DNA from: Bradyrhizobium sp. AUGA SZCCT0176
GTDB taxonomy: Bacteria; Pseudomonadota; Alphaproteobacteria; Rhizobiales; Xanthobacteraceae
NCBI RefSeq assembly: GCF_018130145.1
Contig: NZ_JAFCMB010000004.1
Location: 1 to 64,000, forward strand
Direction of reading: 5' to 3'
Length of the DNA: 64,000 bases
Below, one piece after another: positions 1 through 8,148 of the stretch (positions are counted from its first letter, which is position 1; each line of letters begins with the position of its first letter). Below the pieces are notes generated by a model. The model saw nothing but the letters and a program-made list of their open reading frames with translations, did not search any database and was not told where the DNA came from. The position numbers and the translations under genes are program-made.

Positions 1-190
1 GCAAACCAGCGTCCACCGCAACCCGCCCAACGTCCGTGACGACGGCCGACGCCCTTCTGAGTAGGACGGGATGGGCAAAGATATGCACCTGATTTGCCTT
101 CTGGTAAACAGAAATATTTTTTATTTTGGGGCTTGACACGATTTCCGTAAATCAGAACTGATTTGCCCGTCGGGTCGTTTTGTCGCGCCC
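1..190. repeat. 3' part of a dispersed ~0.5 kb repeat (second copy near 62 kb)
   Basis: From about base 7 this stretch aligns over roughly 185 bases with 62052-62240, sharing blocks such as CAGCGTCCACCGCAACCCGC, GTGACGACGGCCGACGCC and TGATTTGCCCGTCGGGT, with small indels between. Both copies run in the same direction. The copy here is cut by the window edge. The element type resembles non-coding repeats I recall from Bradyrhizobiaceae genomes. No transposase or convincing reading frame lies inside it. Confidence 0.8.
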
Positions 191-268
191 ACGCGTCATT
201 GCACGCAGGCCCGAACGGCCTTCGCGACCATCGCGGCGGCTGGCCTGCTTCAAGCCGATCGCATCGGA

Positions 269-973
269 TCAGGCGACAGACAGCTTTCCGGCCGCCCCGA
301 ACCCCGGCATGACGCCGCCAAGCATCGTGCCCAACGCCGCCAGGCACGGCTTCACCATGCGGCGCTCGCACCAATTGCCCGGCGTATTGGAGAAGGAAAA
401 GCCTGCCTTGCGCGCAAGGGCCTGCATCTCATCGTTGGTCCGCAGCGTGTCGCCGAAGATATGGCGGGCGCCGAATGCCGCCGCGAGGCGCTCGAGATTC
501 GAAAGCAATGCAGAACCGATGCTGCAGCCCCGGTGCTCATCGTGGACGGAAACGCCGAACTCCAGGCCGCCGGTTGCCCGATCGAACGCATAGCAGGCCT
601 CGGCGACGATCGTTTCGACGCCGTTCACCGTCATGACGGCGACCACAGCGAAGCGACTGTCCGCGCTGGACCGAAACAACAAATCGAGATCCCGGTCCGA
701 GGGGCCATGGCTGGCGCCGGTGAACCGGTTGCGCCGCGCGGCCGGCGACAGCGCCTCGAAGTAGGCCTGCAGCGCTTCGCGGTCATCTGGTTCAAGCAAG
801 CGGATCACCACCGACTTACCGGTCCGCAACCGCACAATCTCGAAAACCGCCGCGGTTGCCGTGGCTACGAAGGCCGCGGCGACGTCGAGCACTTCGCCCT
901 GGAGCATTGGTGCGAGCGCGGGAGAGTCGCAATCCACAACCATCACTTCATGCCGCCATTCGATCGAATTCAT
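269..973 (-). CDS. GNAT-family N-acetyltransferase
   Basis: A 234-residue protein with a C-terminal GNAT fold. The acetyl-CoA loop is visible as RGCSIGSAL at about residues 148-156, followed by the usual helix and the late strand ending in RKAGFSFS. About 50 extra N-terminal residues precede the RLLEPDDREAL stretch where the acetyltransferase domain starts. The ATG at 973 is chosen because GAGGAG lies 6 bases upstream; a longer in-frame start at 1018 lacks such a site. It lies downstream of the small sigma-like gene on the same strand, 63 bases away. The substrate cannot be read from sequence; acetylation of a small molecule or protein amine is a family inference. Confidence 0.85.
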   Translation of the reverse strand: MNSIEWRHEVMVVDCDSPALAPMLQGEVLDVAAAFVATATAAVFEIVRLRTGKSVVIRLLEPDDREALQAYFEALSPAARRNRFTGASHGPSDRDLDLLFRSSADSRFAVVAVMTVNGVETIVAEACYAFDRATGGLEFGVSVHDEHRGCSIGSALLSNLERLAAAFGARHIFGDTLRTNDEMQALARKAGFSFSNTPGNWCERRMVKPCLAALGTMLGGVMPGFGAAGKLSVA

Positions 974-1036
974 GACCGGCTCCTCTGAACATACTGGTGA
1001 AGGGGTCGAGGAGGTCATGCCCTCCCCGGGAGCGCA

Positions 1037-1360
1037 CTAGGCGGCAACGGGCTCGATATTCTGATATTTGACCACGTCGACCAACGCCTTGCGGGCGTAG
1101 AACAAGCGCGTCTTGATCGTCGCCTGTGGGAGGCCGATGATCTCGCTTGCTTCCTCGAGGGACTTGAGCGCGAAGTCGACGAGTTCAATCACCTCGCGAT
1201 GCGCCGGCAGCAACCTCCTGAGATAGTGGTCGAGCTCCACGCTCGTCCTGGCGCATCCAAGCCGCAGCATCATCTGAGACAGATCGATGCCGGCCTCGTT
1301 CAGCCAGGAGATTCCGTTCTCTCGGGCCGATGCGCTGGTCTCGGCAGAAGTCGTTTGCAT
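1037..1360 (-). CDS. Sigma-70 region 4-like protein lacking region 2
   Basis: A 107-residue protein whose second half matches the region 4 helix-turn-helix of ECF sigma factors: LPAHREVIELVDFALKSLEE, then ASEIIGLPQATIKTRLFYAR. That segment normally reads the -35 element. The region 2 needed to melt the -10 and bind core polymerase is absent; the first ~45 residues resemble nothing I can name. AAGGAG sits 7 bases before the ATG, so the short form looks genuinely translated rather than being a decayed end. It could be a truncated ECF factor, or a stand-alone DNA-binding or decoy protein. Two sites resembling EcfG stress promoters lie just upstream, facing the other way. Confidence 0.75.
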   Translation of the reverse strand: MQTTSAETSASARENGISWLNEAGIDLSQMMLRLGCARTSVELDHYLRRLLPAHREVIELVDFALKSLEEASEIIGLPQATIKTRLFYARKALVDVVKYQNIEPVAA

Positions 1361-1394
1361 GATCGTCTCCTTATTGCGCTTCCATTCACGCGAT

Positions 1395-1485
1395 GGAACG
1401 GACGAATAAGGAGGCCGCGTTTCTGCACGACTTCGTGAATTGCAGAGAATAGTTCTGTGGAACGGAAAATGGTTTCAGGTTCGCT
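1395..1485 (+). promoter_or_regulatory. Two tandem EcfG-like promoter motifs
   Basis: GGAACG (1395-1400), 17 bases, CGTT (1418-1421) fits the alphaproteobacterial general stress sigma factor consensus. A second, weaker copy follows: GGAACG (1459-1464), 17 bases, CGCT (1482-1485). Both face right, into the 3' end of the patatin gene on the other strand, and no credible plus-strand gene follows. If active they would give an antisense or small RNA. The match may be chance. Confidence 0.3.
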
Positions 1486-1560
1486 TTCGCGGTGAAACCC
1501 TAAAACAGGATAAATTTTATTCAAATGATAGATATGCACGCGTCAAAGCGACGCCTGAAC

Positions 1561-3501
1561 TCAGCTTGCGGCCAACTCGGCGAACGTCCGGCCGGCAGCG
1601 GCGCGCAATGGCGAACCCTTTGAGAGAATCGCGAGCAGTGCTGCGTGCTGATCGCCTTCCGCGCTTTCAAGCGTTGATTTTGCCCACAGATAGGACGCTT
1701 CGAAAACACGCTTGTGATTGTCGAACTCCATGACCTTGGCGCCAGGAATGGTCGGCGGACGCATCACAAAATCGGCGGGGCCCACCGGAATCGAATCCAC
1801 GCGCTGATGCACGAGCAGGCTGCGCCAGAGCACGCTGACCGCTGATGGCGCCCTTGGCAGGCGCTTTTTGCCAAACGGCAGCAGCAGACTGGAAATCAGC
1901 TTGAGGCGTCCCGGAAGCGCATCGTAATCCACCTCGAAGCGTTCGATTTCCTGCTTGCCAAAATGGACCACCAGGTTGGGCCCGCGCTTGAGATTGTGCA
2001 TCGGCGCAAGCGGAATGTTGTCGATCAGACAGCCGTCAACCAGCATCGAGCCATCCTTGGTGTAGAACGGCGGCAAGATGCCTGGAATCGAGGCTGACGC
2101 CCGCACGGCCTGCCACAGCGAACCAGTACGAATGACTTCGCCAGCCTGGGTGGAGAGATTGGTTGCCACGGCGGCAAACGGCTTCCAGCAATCCTCGATG
2201 TTGCAATCCGCCCCGAGCGCCTCCGCAAGCGCGCGGTCGAGGGCCTTGTGGTCAAGCAGGGAGTATCGCGGCCAGGTGGGGCGCTTGAAACTCCGGCTCT
2301 TGACGAAGATATCGTCCGTGCCTCGATCAAGATCTTCAGCTTCGAGGTTCTTGGCGAAGCCGGCGACCATGGCAGCCCCGACGCTGGTTCCGACGAAGAT
2401 ATCGAAGTCAACGCCGCGTTCGCGAAACGCCTTGTAGATTCCAAGGTGCGCCGGCCCCAATCCTCCTCCGCCAGCCGCCACAAACCCGATCGCCCGGCCG
2501 AGCAGGAAGCGCGCCAGGCTCCGTACATCGATGTCGTCCTGGAGCGATATGTGGTGATGCATGAAGACGGGCATGCGCCTCAACCAGGCGCCCGTGCCAC
2601 GCACTTCACCGCTTCGCTCATCATGAACGAGCACGAGCCGCCGCTCGTTGGTTCGATGATAGGTCGACGCCGCAGCCTCTACTTCGGTCAGGGAATCGTC
2701 CGGCGCCCTGCCCCTGCATACGAACAGGACCTGATCGGATTGCCGGATGCATTTCTGGGTCCAGCGCGTCAGCTCCCGGTCGCCAAAATAGGCGACGAGA
2801 TCGGATGCCTGCTCCAGTCGATGCAGCCAGCCGGTTATTTCTTCATCGTCCGGATCCCGTCCGGGGAACATTTGATTGATACGCTGGGAGGTTACGATCT
2901 CAACCACCGCGTTGCCGAGCGCCTGTGTCAGCAACGCGTAAAACTGCGGCGGCACCGGCTCCCTTCCCCCTTCCAGAACCACGATTGTTCGCGTGCGCGC
3001 AAGTTGTCGATTGGGAACGACGCGCGACGTCGTCTCGGCCACCCGAAGCGCCATCGCCTCAAGCAGGAAACCAACGATGCTGGGCGCTTCAGTTGCAATT
3101 TTGTTGTAAGCGGCACGCGACAATGAGAGAACACAGGAATCCCTGATCGCCGTTACGGTGGCCGTCCGCCGGATCTTCCCAAAAAAGCCGATTTCACCGA
3201 TGAGATCGCCCGGCCCCAGTTCGGCAATCGGCCCTTCGTCGCCCGCGCGCTGCACCGTGAATGCGCCGCGCACGACTTCAAAGAAAGCGTCCGACGCATC
3301 GCCCTCGGCGACAAGCTCTTCGCCGCGCAGAATGACCAGCTCGCGCATGAAACCCCGGATCTCCTGACGCTGCTCTGCGGTCAGCATCCTGAAGATCGAG
3401 ACGTCGGAGGGAACGAAGGCCTCGGGAGGCGTTGCGGCATCGGCGAGAAGGGGAGCGTCGGGGACGAAGGGTGGCTCAGATGCGGTGGCACCATCTACCA
3501 T
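1561..3501 (-). CDS. Cyclic-nucleotide-binding domain / patatin-like phospholipase fusion
   Basis: A 646-residue protein with the layout of neuropathy-target-esterase-like enzymes. Residues ~37-135 form a cNMP-binding beta-roll (LVAEGDASDAFFEVVRGAF, then GDLIGEIGFFGK). A linker region follows, and the patatin domain starts at GGGGLGPAHLG (~344), the oxyanion loop. The nucleophile is in GTSVGA (Ser ~373) and the catalytic Asp in LVDGCLIDN, where DGC replaces the usual DGG/DGA. The expected activity is a nucleotide-gated lysophospholipase or esterase at the membrane. The ATG at 3501 has AGGAAAA upstream; the longer in-frame start at 3579 is unsupported. The gene looks monocistronic. Confidence 0.9.
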   Translation of the reverse strand: MVDGATASEPPFVPDAPLLADAATPPEAFVPSDVSIFRMLTAEQRQEIRGFMRELVILRGEELVAEGDASDAFFEVVRGAFTVQRAGDEGPIAELGPGDLIGEIGFFGKIRRTATVTAIRDSCVLSLSRAAYNKIATEAPSIVGFLLEAMALRVAETTSRVVPNRQLARTRTIVVLEGGREPVPPQFYALLTQALGNAVVEIVTSQRINQMFPGRDPDDEEITGWLHRLEQASDLVAYFGDRELTRWTQKCIRQSDQVLFVCRGRAPDDSLTEVEAAASTYHRTNERRLVLVHDERSGEVRGTGAWLRRMPVFMHHHISLQDDIDVRSLARFLLGRAIGFVAAGGGGLGPAHLGIYKAFRERGVDFDIFVGTSVGAAMVAGFAKNLEAEDLDRGTDDIFVKSRSFKRPTWPRYSLLDHKALDRALAEALGADCNIEDCWKPFAAVATNLSTQAGEVIRTGSLWQAVRASASIPGILPPFYTKDGSMLVDGCLIDNIPLAPMHNLKRGPNLVVHFGKQEIERFEVDYDALPGRLKLISSLLLPFGKKRLPRAPSAVSVLWRSLLVHQRVDSIPVGPADFVMRPPTIPGAKVMEFDNHKRVFEASYLWAKSTLESAEGDQHAALLAILSKGSPLRAAAGRTFAELAAS

Positions 3502-3808
3502 TATGTTTTCCTCGATCGAGACTGCGCGGCGCAAGTGACCTTGTTGCCGCCAACTTATTTCATAGCCGCGCCGACACATAGCAGCTCACGCGTTCAAATT
3601 GCCTTGCCATACGTCAGGACAACGGGATTAGTTGAGCCATGGTAGATGGGCGGTAATGTCAATTACTCGACATTTGATCGATCGCGTTAAGCCGCCTGCA
3701 ATCTTCGGCATCTCGTTGCAATTATCCGGACGAATCTGAAAAAATCCTGATATCGCTTCGCTCGCCCGGGCCAAGCTCGCTAACGTACGGGTCCAAGAAG
3801 GAGCACCG
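3502..3808. other. Intergenic region between divergent genes
   Basis: This gap must hold the promoters of the leftward patatin gene and the rightward acetyltransferase gene. No strong palindrome, hairpin or repeat was seen. Short reading frames crossing it lack ribosome sites and overlap the real genes out of frame. Confidence 0.5.
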
Positions 3809-4288
3809 ATGAGCAACGGCGATGACGTGCAGATCGAAGTTGCGCTGGCCGCGACCGATGAGGTGCGCCTGCTGATCGGCGAGCTCGAGGCCGTGCTCGC
3901 GGTGGAGTATCCGCCGGAGCAGCGGCATGGCTTTTCCATCGATGCGATCTTCCAACCGCATGTCCGCTTCTTCCTCGCGCGACGTCACGGCGCGGCGGTG
4001 GGCTGCGGCGGCGTCGCCCTCTTCCCTGAATATGCCGAGGTCAAGCGGATGTATGTGCGCGGCACCGCGCGGGGCCAGGGCGTCGCCGACGCCATTCTCG
4101 CACGCATCGAAGACGAGGTGCGTGGCGCCGGACTTCCCATGTTGCGCCTGGAGACAGGAACGCGCCAGATCGCGGCGATGCGGCTCTATATACGGACGGG
4201 ATTCCGGGAATGTTCCGCGTTTGGGGATTACGCGCTGAAAGCGCCGCAATCCATTGCGGCGAGTGTGTTCTTCGAGAAGCGGATGTGA
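3809..4288 (+). CDS. GNAT-family N-acetyltransferase
   Basis: A compact 159-residue acetyltransferase. The core motif is VKRMYVRGTARGQGVADAIL (~residues 74-93), containing the R-G-x-G acetyl-CoA pyrophosphate loop. It is followed by MLRLETGTRQIAAMRLY and the terminal strand GFRECSAFGDY. This organisation matches the stand-alone PhnO/ElaA-like group that acetylates small molecules. AAGGAG lies 7 bases before the ATG. It is a single gene flanked by an oppositely oriented neighbour and a dispersed repeat. The substrate is unknown. Confidence 0.88.
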   Translation: MSNGDDVQIEVALAATDEVRLLIGELEAVLAVEYPPEQRHGFSIDAIFQPHVRFFLARRHGAAVGCGGVALFPEYAEVKRMYVRGTARGQGVADAILARIEDEVRGAGLPMLRLETGTRQIAAMRLYIRTGFRECSAFGDYALKAPQSIAASVFFEKRM

Positions 4289-4301
4289 AGCGGATTGTTA
4301 T

Positions 4302-4380
4302 GTAGCCCGGATGAGCGAAGCGATGTGCGGGGCTCTCGCACCTCCGATACCCGCATATCGCTAGCGCTCATGCGGGCTAC
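4302..4380. repeat. Small palindromic repeat bounded by GTAGCCCG
   Basis: A 79-base unit whose ends are inverted repeats: GTAGCCCGGATGAGCG at 4302-4317 and its complement with one mismatch at 4365-4380. It fills the gap between two convergent genes. The unit resembles the GTAGCCCGGATG repeats that are common in Bradyrhizobium-type intergenic DNA. Confidence 0.75.
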
Positions 4381-4385
4381 CAGCT

Positions 4386-5558
4386 TCAGGTCAGCTTCCC
4401 CGCCTCGTTCAGCCCGCTCTGCCAGGTCGACGGCTGCGTGCCAAAGCCGCGCTTGGCGCGCGTGCCCAGCCAATAGCCGAATTGCGGGGGCACGTTGCGG
4501 AACGGGCCTTCGACGCCGAGTTTGAGGGCGGCGTCCATCGGCCAGTTCGGGTTGTTGAGGATTTCGCGGCCCACCGCGATCAGATCGGCTTGCTTGTCCT
4601 GCAGGATCTGCTCGGCCTGGTCGCCATGGATGATGAGGCCGACCGCCATGGTCATGATATCGGCGTGGCGTTTGACATAGTCCGACAGCGGCACCTGGTA
4701 GCTGTATTTGATTTCCTTGCCCAGGATCGGCGCCATCTCGGTGATGCCGCCGGACGAACAGTCGATGACGTCGACGCCCTTGCTCTTGAGGATTTTCGCC
4801 AGCCGTGCGCTCTGCTCCGGTCCCCATCCGGCGTTGTCGTCCACCGACAGGCGGACGAACAGCGGCTTGTGGTCGGGCCAGTGCGTGCGCACCGCTTCGG
4901 TGATCTCGGTGATGAAGCGCATCCGGTTGGCCTCGGAGCCGCCATATTCGTCGGTGCGCTGGTTGGATCGCTCGGACAAAAATTGATGCACGAGATAGCC
5001 GTGCGCACCATGCAGCTCCAGCACGTCGAAGCCGGCCTCATGGGCGCGCCGCGCGGCCTGGCCCCAGGCCTGCACGAGGTCTTTCACTTCGCTCCGCTCC
5101 AGGGCCTTCGGCACCGGCCATTTCTCGCTATGGGCAATCGCGCTCGGCGCCACCGGCGACCAGGCGTCCCAATCCTCGATCTCGGGCGTCCGTTGCAGCG
5201 GCCGGTCGCCTTCCCACGGCCGGGTCGCGCGCGCCTTACGCCCGGAATGGCCGAGCTGAATGCCCGCGACCGCATTCTGCTGATGGATGAATCTAACGAG
5301 GCGGCCAAGCGGCTCGACAAAGGCATCGTCCCAGATGCCGAGATCGCCGACCGTGCCGCAACCGCGGCGCTCGACCTTGGTCGACTCGACGACGACAAGC
5401 CCGGCCCCGCCGGCGGCGAATTTGCCTGAGTTCATCAGGTGCCAGTCGGTCGGAAACCCCTTCACGGCGGAATATTGGTGCATCGGCGGCACCACGATGC
5501 GGTTCTTCAGCTCAACGCCGCGGATCGTCACCGGCGAAAACAGCAGCGTGTTCGACAT
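4386..5558 (-). CDS. NADH:flavin oxidoreductase, Old Yellow Enzyme family
   Basis: A 390-residue FMN-dependent TIM-barrel ene-reductase of the YqjM/XenA-like branch. Visible signatures are the N-terminal NRIVVPPMHQYSA (flavin contact), QLGHSGRKA, the family block HGAHGYLVHQFLSERSNQRT (substrate-binding His and downstream loop) and the late phosphate-binding segment GREILNNPNWP. It reduces activated C=C bonds of enones or related xenobiotics using NAD(P)H. The ATG at 5558 has GAGGA upstream; the longer frame to 5609 does not. It is followed by a dispersed repeat and appears monocistronic. Confidence 0.92.
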   Translation of the reverse strand: MSNTLLFSPVTIRGVELKNRIVVPPMHQYSAVKGFPTDWHLMNSGKFAAGGAGLVVVESTKVERRGCGTVGDLGIWDDAFVEPLGRLVRFIHQQNAVAGIQLGHSGRKARATRPWEGDRPLQRTPEIEDWDAWSPVAPSAIAHSEKWPVPKALERSEVKDLVQAWGQAARRAHEAGFDVLELHGAHGYLVHQFLSERSNQRTDEYGGSEANRMRFITEITEAVRTHWPDHKPLFVRLSVDDNAGWGPEQSARLAKILKSKGVDVIDCSSGGITEMAPILGKEIKYSYQVPLSDYVKRHADIMTMAVGLIIHGDQAEQILQDKQADLIAVGREILNNPNWPMDAALKLGVEGPFRNVPPQFGYWLGTRAKRGFGTQPSTWQSGLNEAGKLT

Positions 5559-5627
5559 TCTAGCGTCCTCGCCGGTTTCCTGGAATCCTGGGCACCCCAG
5601 TCCCGGCAAGCTGCCGGCGGGCGGCTG

Positions 5628-5930
5628 TTATTGTTTTGCGGTGGTCTCGGTCTTGATATCCGTTTTGGCTGCCTTCGGCTTCGCGGGCGGCTTGGCTGCG
5701 GCTTTCGGGGCGGCATTGTCGCTGCGCACGGTTCCCCAGGGATCGGTGCTCTTTTGCTCCGGAATATTGCCCAGCGACCGCTTGTAGGCCCGCTCGGCCT
5801 CCTTCGCCGCCGCGATCTCCGACGGCGACTTTTCCTTGTCCGGCTCCCCGTATTGTTGAACGGGTGCCTGCTGGGCCAACGCCGGCCCGGCCAGCAAGAC
5901 CATCACAGCCACGATACCAATCATTTTCAT
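5628..5930 (-). CDS. Small secreted or periplasmic hypothetical protein
   Basis: A 100-residue protein with a clear signal peptide (MKMIGIVAVMVLLAGPALAQ, cleavage after AQA likely near residue 20). A charged helical part follows, and then an Ala/Lys/Pro-rich tail (KAAAKPPAKPKAAKTDIK). GGGGAG sits 7 bases before the ATG at 5930. The tail composition suggests a disordered cell-envelope protein. It lies 69 bases upstream of the ene-reductase on the same strand, so the two could be co-transcribed. No catalytic motif is visible. Confidence 0.75.
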   Translation of the reverse strand: MKMIGIVAVMVLLAGPALAQQAPVQQYGEPDKEKSPSEIAAAKEAERAYKRSLGNIPEQKSTDPWGTVRSDNAAPKAAAKPPAKPKAAKTDIKTETTAKQ

Positions 5931-6083
5931 GCGATCACTCCCCGGACTTTCCGGCCAAACGCTTAGCACAGCTCCCGCGCCAGCCTAAGTGCTGGATTGG
6001 GCGGAAGTTGCTCGCGAAAACAAGCATTTTGCTGGTTGCAGCCAGTCGTTGCCCAGAGCGGTCCAGTTTTGTAAACGTCTGGC

Positions 6084-6710
6084 ATGAACGCCCCGCTTCT
6101 CCCCAACTCCGCCGACGCGCTCCTGTTCGATCTTGGACGCGTCGTACTCGATATCGACTTCGGCAAGGTGGTGGCCAATTGGGCCGGCCATGCCGGCTGC
6201 GAGCCGGCACAGCTGGTCGAGCGGTTCTTGCCCAATGATGCCTGGCATCGCCACGAGCGGGGCGAGATCAGCGACGCCGAATTCTTCGCAGGCCTGCGTG
6301 GCTCACTCGGCATCGGGATATCGGACGCCCAGTTCCTGGAAGGCTGGAACGCGATCTTCGCCGGCGAAATGCCCGATATCGCCGCATCGCTGGCGCGCGC
6401 CGGACAACGCCTGCCGCTTTATGCCTTCTCCAACACCAATAACGCGCATGTCGTGCATTTCAGCCAGGCCTATGCCGGCGTGCTCGGCCATTTCCGCGAA
6501 ATCTACCTGTCATCGACGATCGGGCTTCGAAAGCCCGATGCGGCGGCCTATGATCACGTCGTCAAGGCGATCGGTGTTCCCGCCTCCCGCATCGTGTTCT
6601 TCGACGATTCCGCCGCGAACATCGACGGCGCGCGGGCGCGCGGCCTGGCCGCGGTGCATGTGACAGGGCCGGATGACGTCGCAAAGGCGCTTGCCGCGCT
6701 GGGAATTTGA
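6084..6710 (+). CDS. HAD-superfamily phosphatase, YihX-like
   Basis: A 208-residue class IA haloacid dehalogenase. Motif I is LLFDLGRVVLDIDF, in the DLG form typical of YihX rather than strict DxD. HERGEISDAEF follows, motif II is AFSNTNN, motif III is the Lys in GLRKPDAAAYDHV, and motif IV is FFDDSAANIDGA. E. coli YihX dephosphorylates alpha-D-glucose-1-phosphate, and a sugar-phosphate substrate is plausible here. The gene stops 12 bases before moeA on the same strand, so the two probably form an operon without an obvious shared pathway. Confidence 0.88.
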   Translation: MNAPLLPNSADALLFDLGRVVLDIDFGKVVANWAGHAGCEPAQLVERFLPNDAWHRHERGEISDAEFFAGLRGSLGIGISDAQFLEGWNAIFAGEMPDIAASLARAGQRLPLYAFSNTNNAHVVHFSQAYAGVLGHFREIYLSSTIGLRKPDAAAYDHVVKAIGVPASRIVFFDDSAANIDGARARGLAAVHVTGPDDVAKALAALGI

Positions 6711-6722
6711 GAGGGTGTTGCC

Positions 6723-7934
6723 GTGGCCCTGATGCCGGTCGTTGATGCGCTGGCCGCGATCCTTGCGGGCGCCGATCCCTTGGCGGAAGAAATGGCCGCA
6801 CTCGACACCGCCTGGCATCGCGTGCTCGCGCGCGACCTTGCGGCAAAGCGCACCCAGCCGCCACAGGCGATGTCCGCGATGGACGGCTATGCGGTGCGAT
6901 CGGCCGACGCCGCCGACCTCTCCGCGCGGCTGAAGGTGATCGGCGAAGTCGCGGCGGGCCGCCCGTTCGAGCGCATGGTGGGCCCGGGCGAAGCGGTCCG
7001 GATTTTCACCGGCGGCGTGATCCCTGATGGCGCCGACGCCGTCATCATCCAGGAAGACACGGCTGCCAGCGGCGACCACGTCACGATCACGGAAACCGCC
7101 AAACCGGGACGGCATATCCGCGCCGCCGGCGCCGATTTCCGCGAGGGCGATGTGCTGCTCACCAGGGGAAGCCGCCTCACCGAACGCGACCTGTCGCTCG
7201 CCGCCGGCATGAATTATCCGGAACTCGCCGTGATCAGCCGCCCCAAAGTGGCGGTGCTCGCCACCGGCGACGAGCTGGTGATGCCGGGCTCGACCCCGGG
7301 CCCGGGCCAGATCGTCTACTCCAACGGCTATGCGCTGCGCGCGCTGGCGCGGGCCGAGGGCGCCGAGACCATCGATTTCGGCATCGCCGCCGACACGGTC
7401 GAGGCGACCACCGACGGCATCCGCCGCGCCCGCGCATCGGGCGCCGACATCCTGATCACGATGGGCGGCGCCTCGGTCGGCGACCACGACCTCGTCAAGC
7501 GCTCGCTGGAGGCCGAGGGCGTGGCCATGGCGTTCTGGCGCATCGCGATGCGGCCGGGCAAGCCGATGATGCACGGGCGCCTCGGGGCGATGCGGGTGAT
7601 CGGCCTGCCCGGCAATCCGGTCTCGTCCTATGTCTGTGGTTTCCTGTTTCTGGTGCCGCTGATTCGCGCGCTGTCGGGCCGAAAAACCATCCATCACGCG
7701 CGTGAGACCGCCCTGCTCGGCCGCGATCTCCCCGCCAACGACCAGCGCGAAGACTATCTTCGCGCACGACTTGAAGAGCGCGAGGACGGTGCGTTGATCG
7801 CGGTGCCGGTGAGCCACCAGGACTCGTCGCTGCTTGGAAATCTCGCTGCGGCACGGGCGCTTTTGATACGTCCGCCGTTTGCGCCGGCGCTGCCGACAGG
7901 CGCGCCATGCGAGTTCCTGCGCCTGCCGGAATGA
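6723..7934 (+). CDS. moeA: Molybdopterin molybdenumtransferase MoeA
   Basis: A 403-residue cytosolic enzyme that inserts molybdate into adenylylated molybdopterin in the last step of Mo-cofactor synthesis. Diagnostic blocks are AMDGYAVRS (~56-64), the MoCF domain ITMGGASVGDHDLVK, FWRIAMRPGKPMMHG and IGLPGNPVSSYV. Length is normal for the family. The start is GTG at 6723 with GAGAGGG upstream; an in-frame ATG lies three codons later. It is transcribed behind the HAD phosphatase gene. A lexA gene follows after a 214-base regulatory gap. Confidence 0.95.
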   Translation: MALMPVVDALAAILAGADPLAEEMAALDTAWHRVLARDLAAKRTQPPQAMSAMDGYAVRSADAADLSARLKVIGEVAAGRPFERMVGPGEAVRIFTGGVIPDGADAVIIQEDTAASGDHVTITETAKPGRHIRAAGADFREGDVLLTRGSRLTERDLSLAAGMNYPELAVISRPKVAVLATGDELVMPGSTPGPGQIVYSNGYALRALARAEGAETIDFGIAADTVEATTDGIRRARASGADILITMGGASVGDHDLVKRSLEAEGVAMAFWRIAMRPGKPMMHGRLGAMRVIGLPGNPVSSYVCGFLFLVPLIRALSGRKTIHHARETALLGRDLPANDQREDYLRARLEEREDGALIAVPVSHQDSSLLGNLAAARALLIRPPFAPALPTGAPCEFLRLPE

Positions 7935-7996
7935 CGCATCGCGGCGGCCTGTTCGGGCGAAGTCGGCGCGCGTTCACCTGAAATTAAGTGGTTGCG

Positions 7997-8011
7997 GAAC
8001 ATGTATCGAAC
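7997..8011. promoter_or_regulatory. LexA (SOS) box of lexA
   Basis: GAACATGTATCGAAC is a perfect match to the alphaproteobacterial SOS box GAAC-N7-GAAC. It lies 138 bases upstream of the lexA start, the expected arrangement for autoregulation. Confidence 0.9.
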
Positions 8012-8022
8012 ATATAGTGTCC

Positions 8023-8037
8023 GTTCATGATTTGTTT
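8023..8037. promoter_or_regulatory. Second, degenerate LexA box
   Basis: GTTC-N7-GTTT matches seven of the eight conserved bases of the inverse form GTTC-N7-GTTC and lies 11 bases after the perfect box. Two sites would allow cooperative or graded control of lexA. Confidence 0.5.
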
Positions 8038-8148
8038 CGAGAGCTAGTGTCTACAAATGGGAGTTTTGGACTTCCGAATTTGAGACCGCACTCGCAACTG
8101 AACTGAACGACCACGAATTACGACGCGCCAACCGGGGGATTGCTCGAG

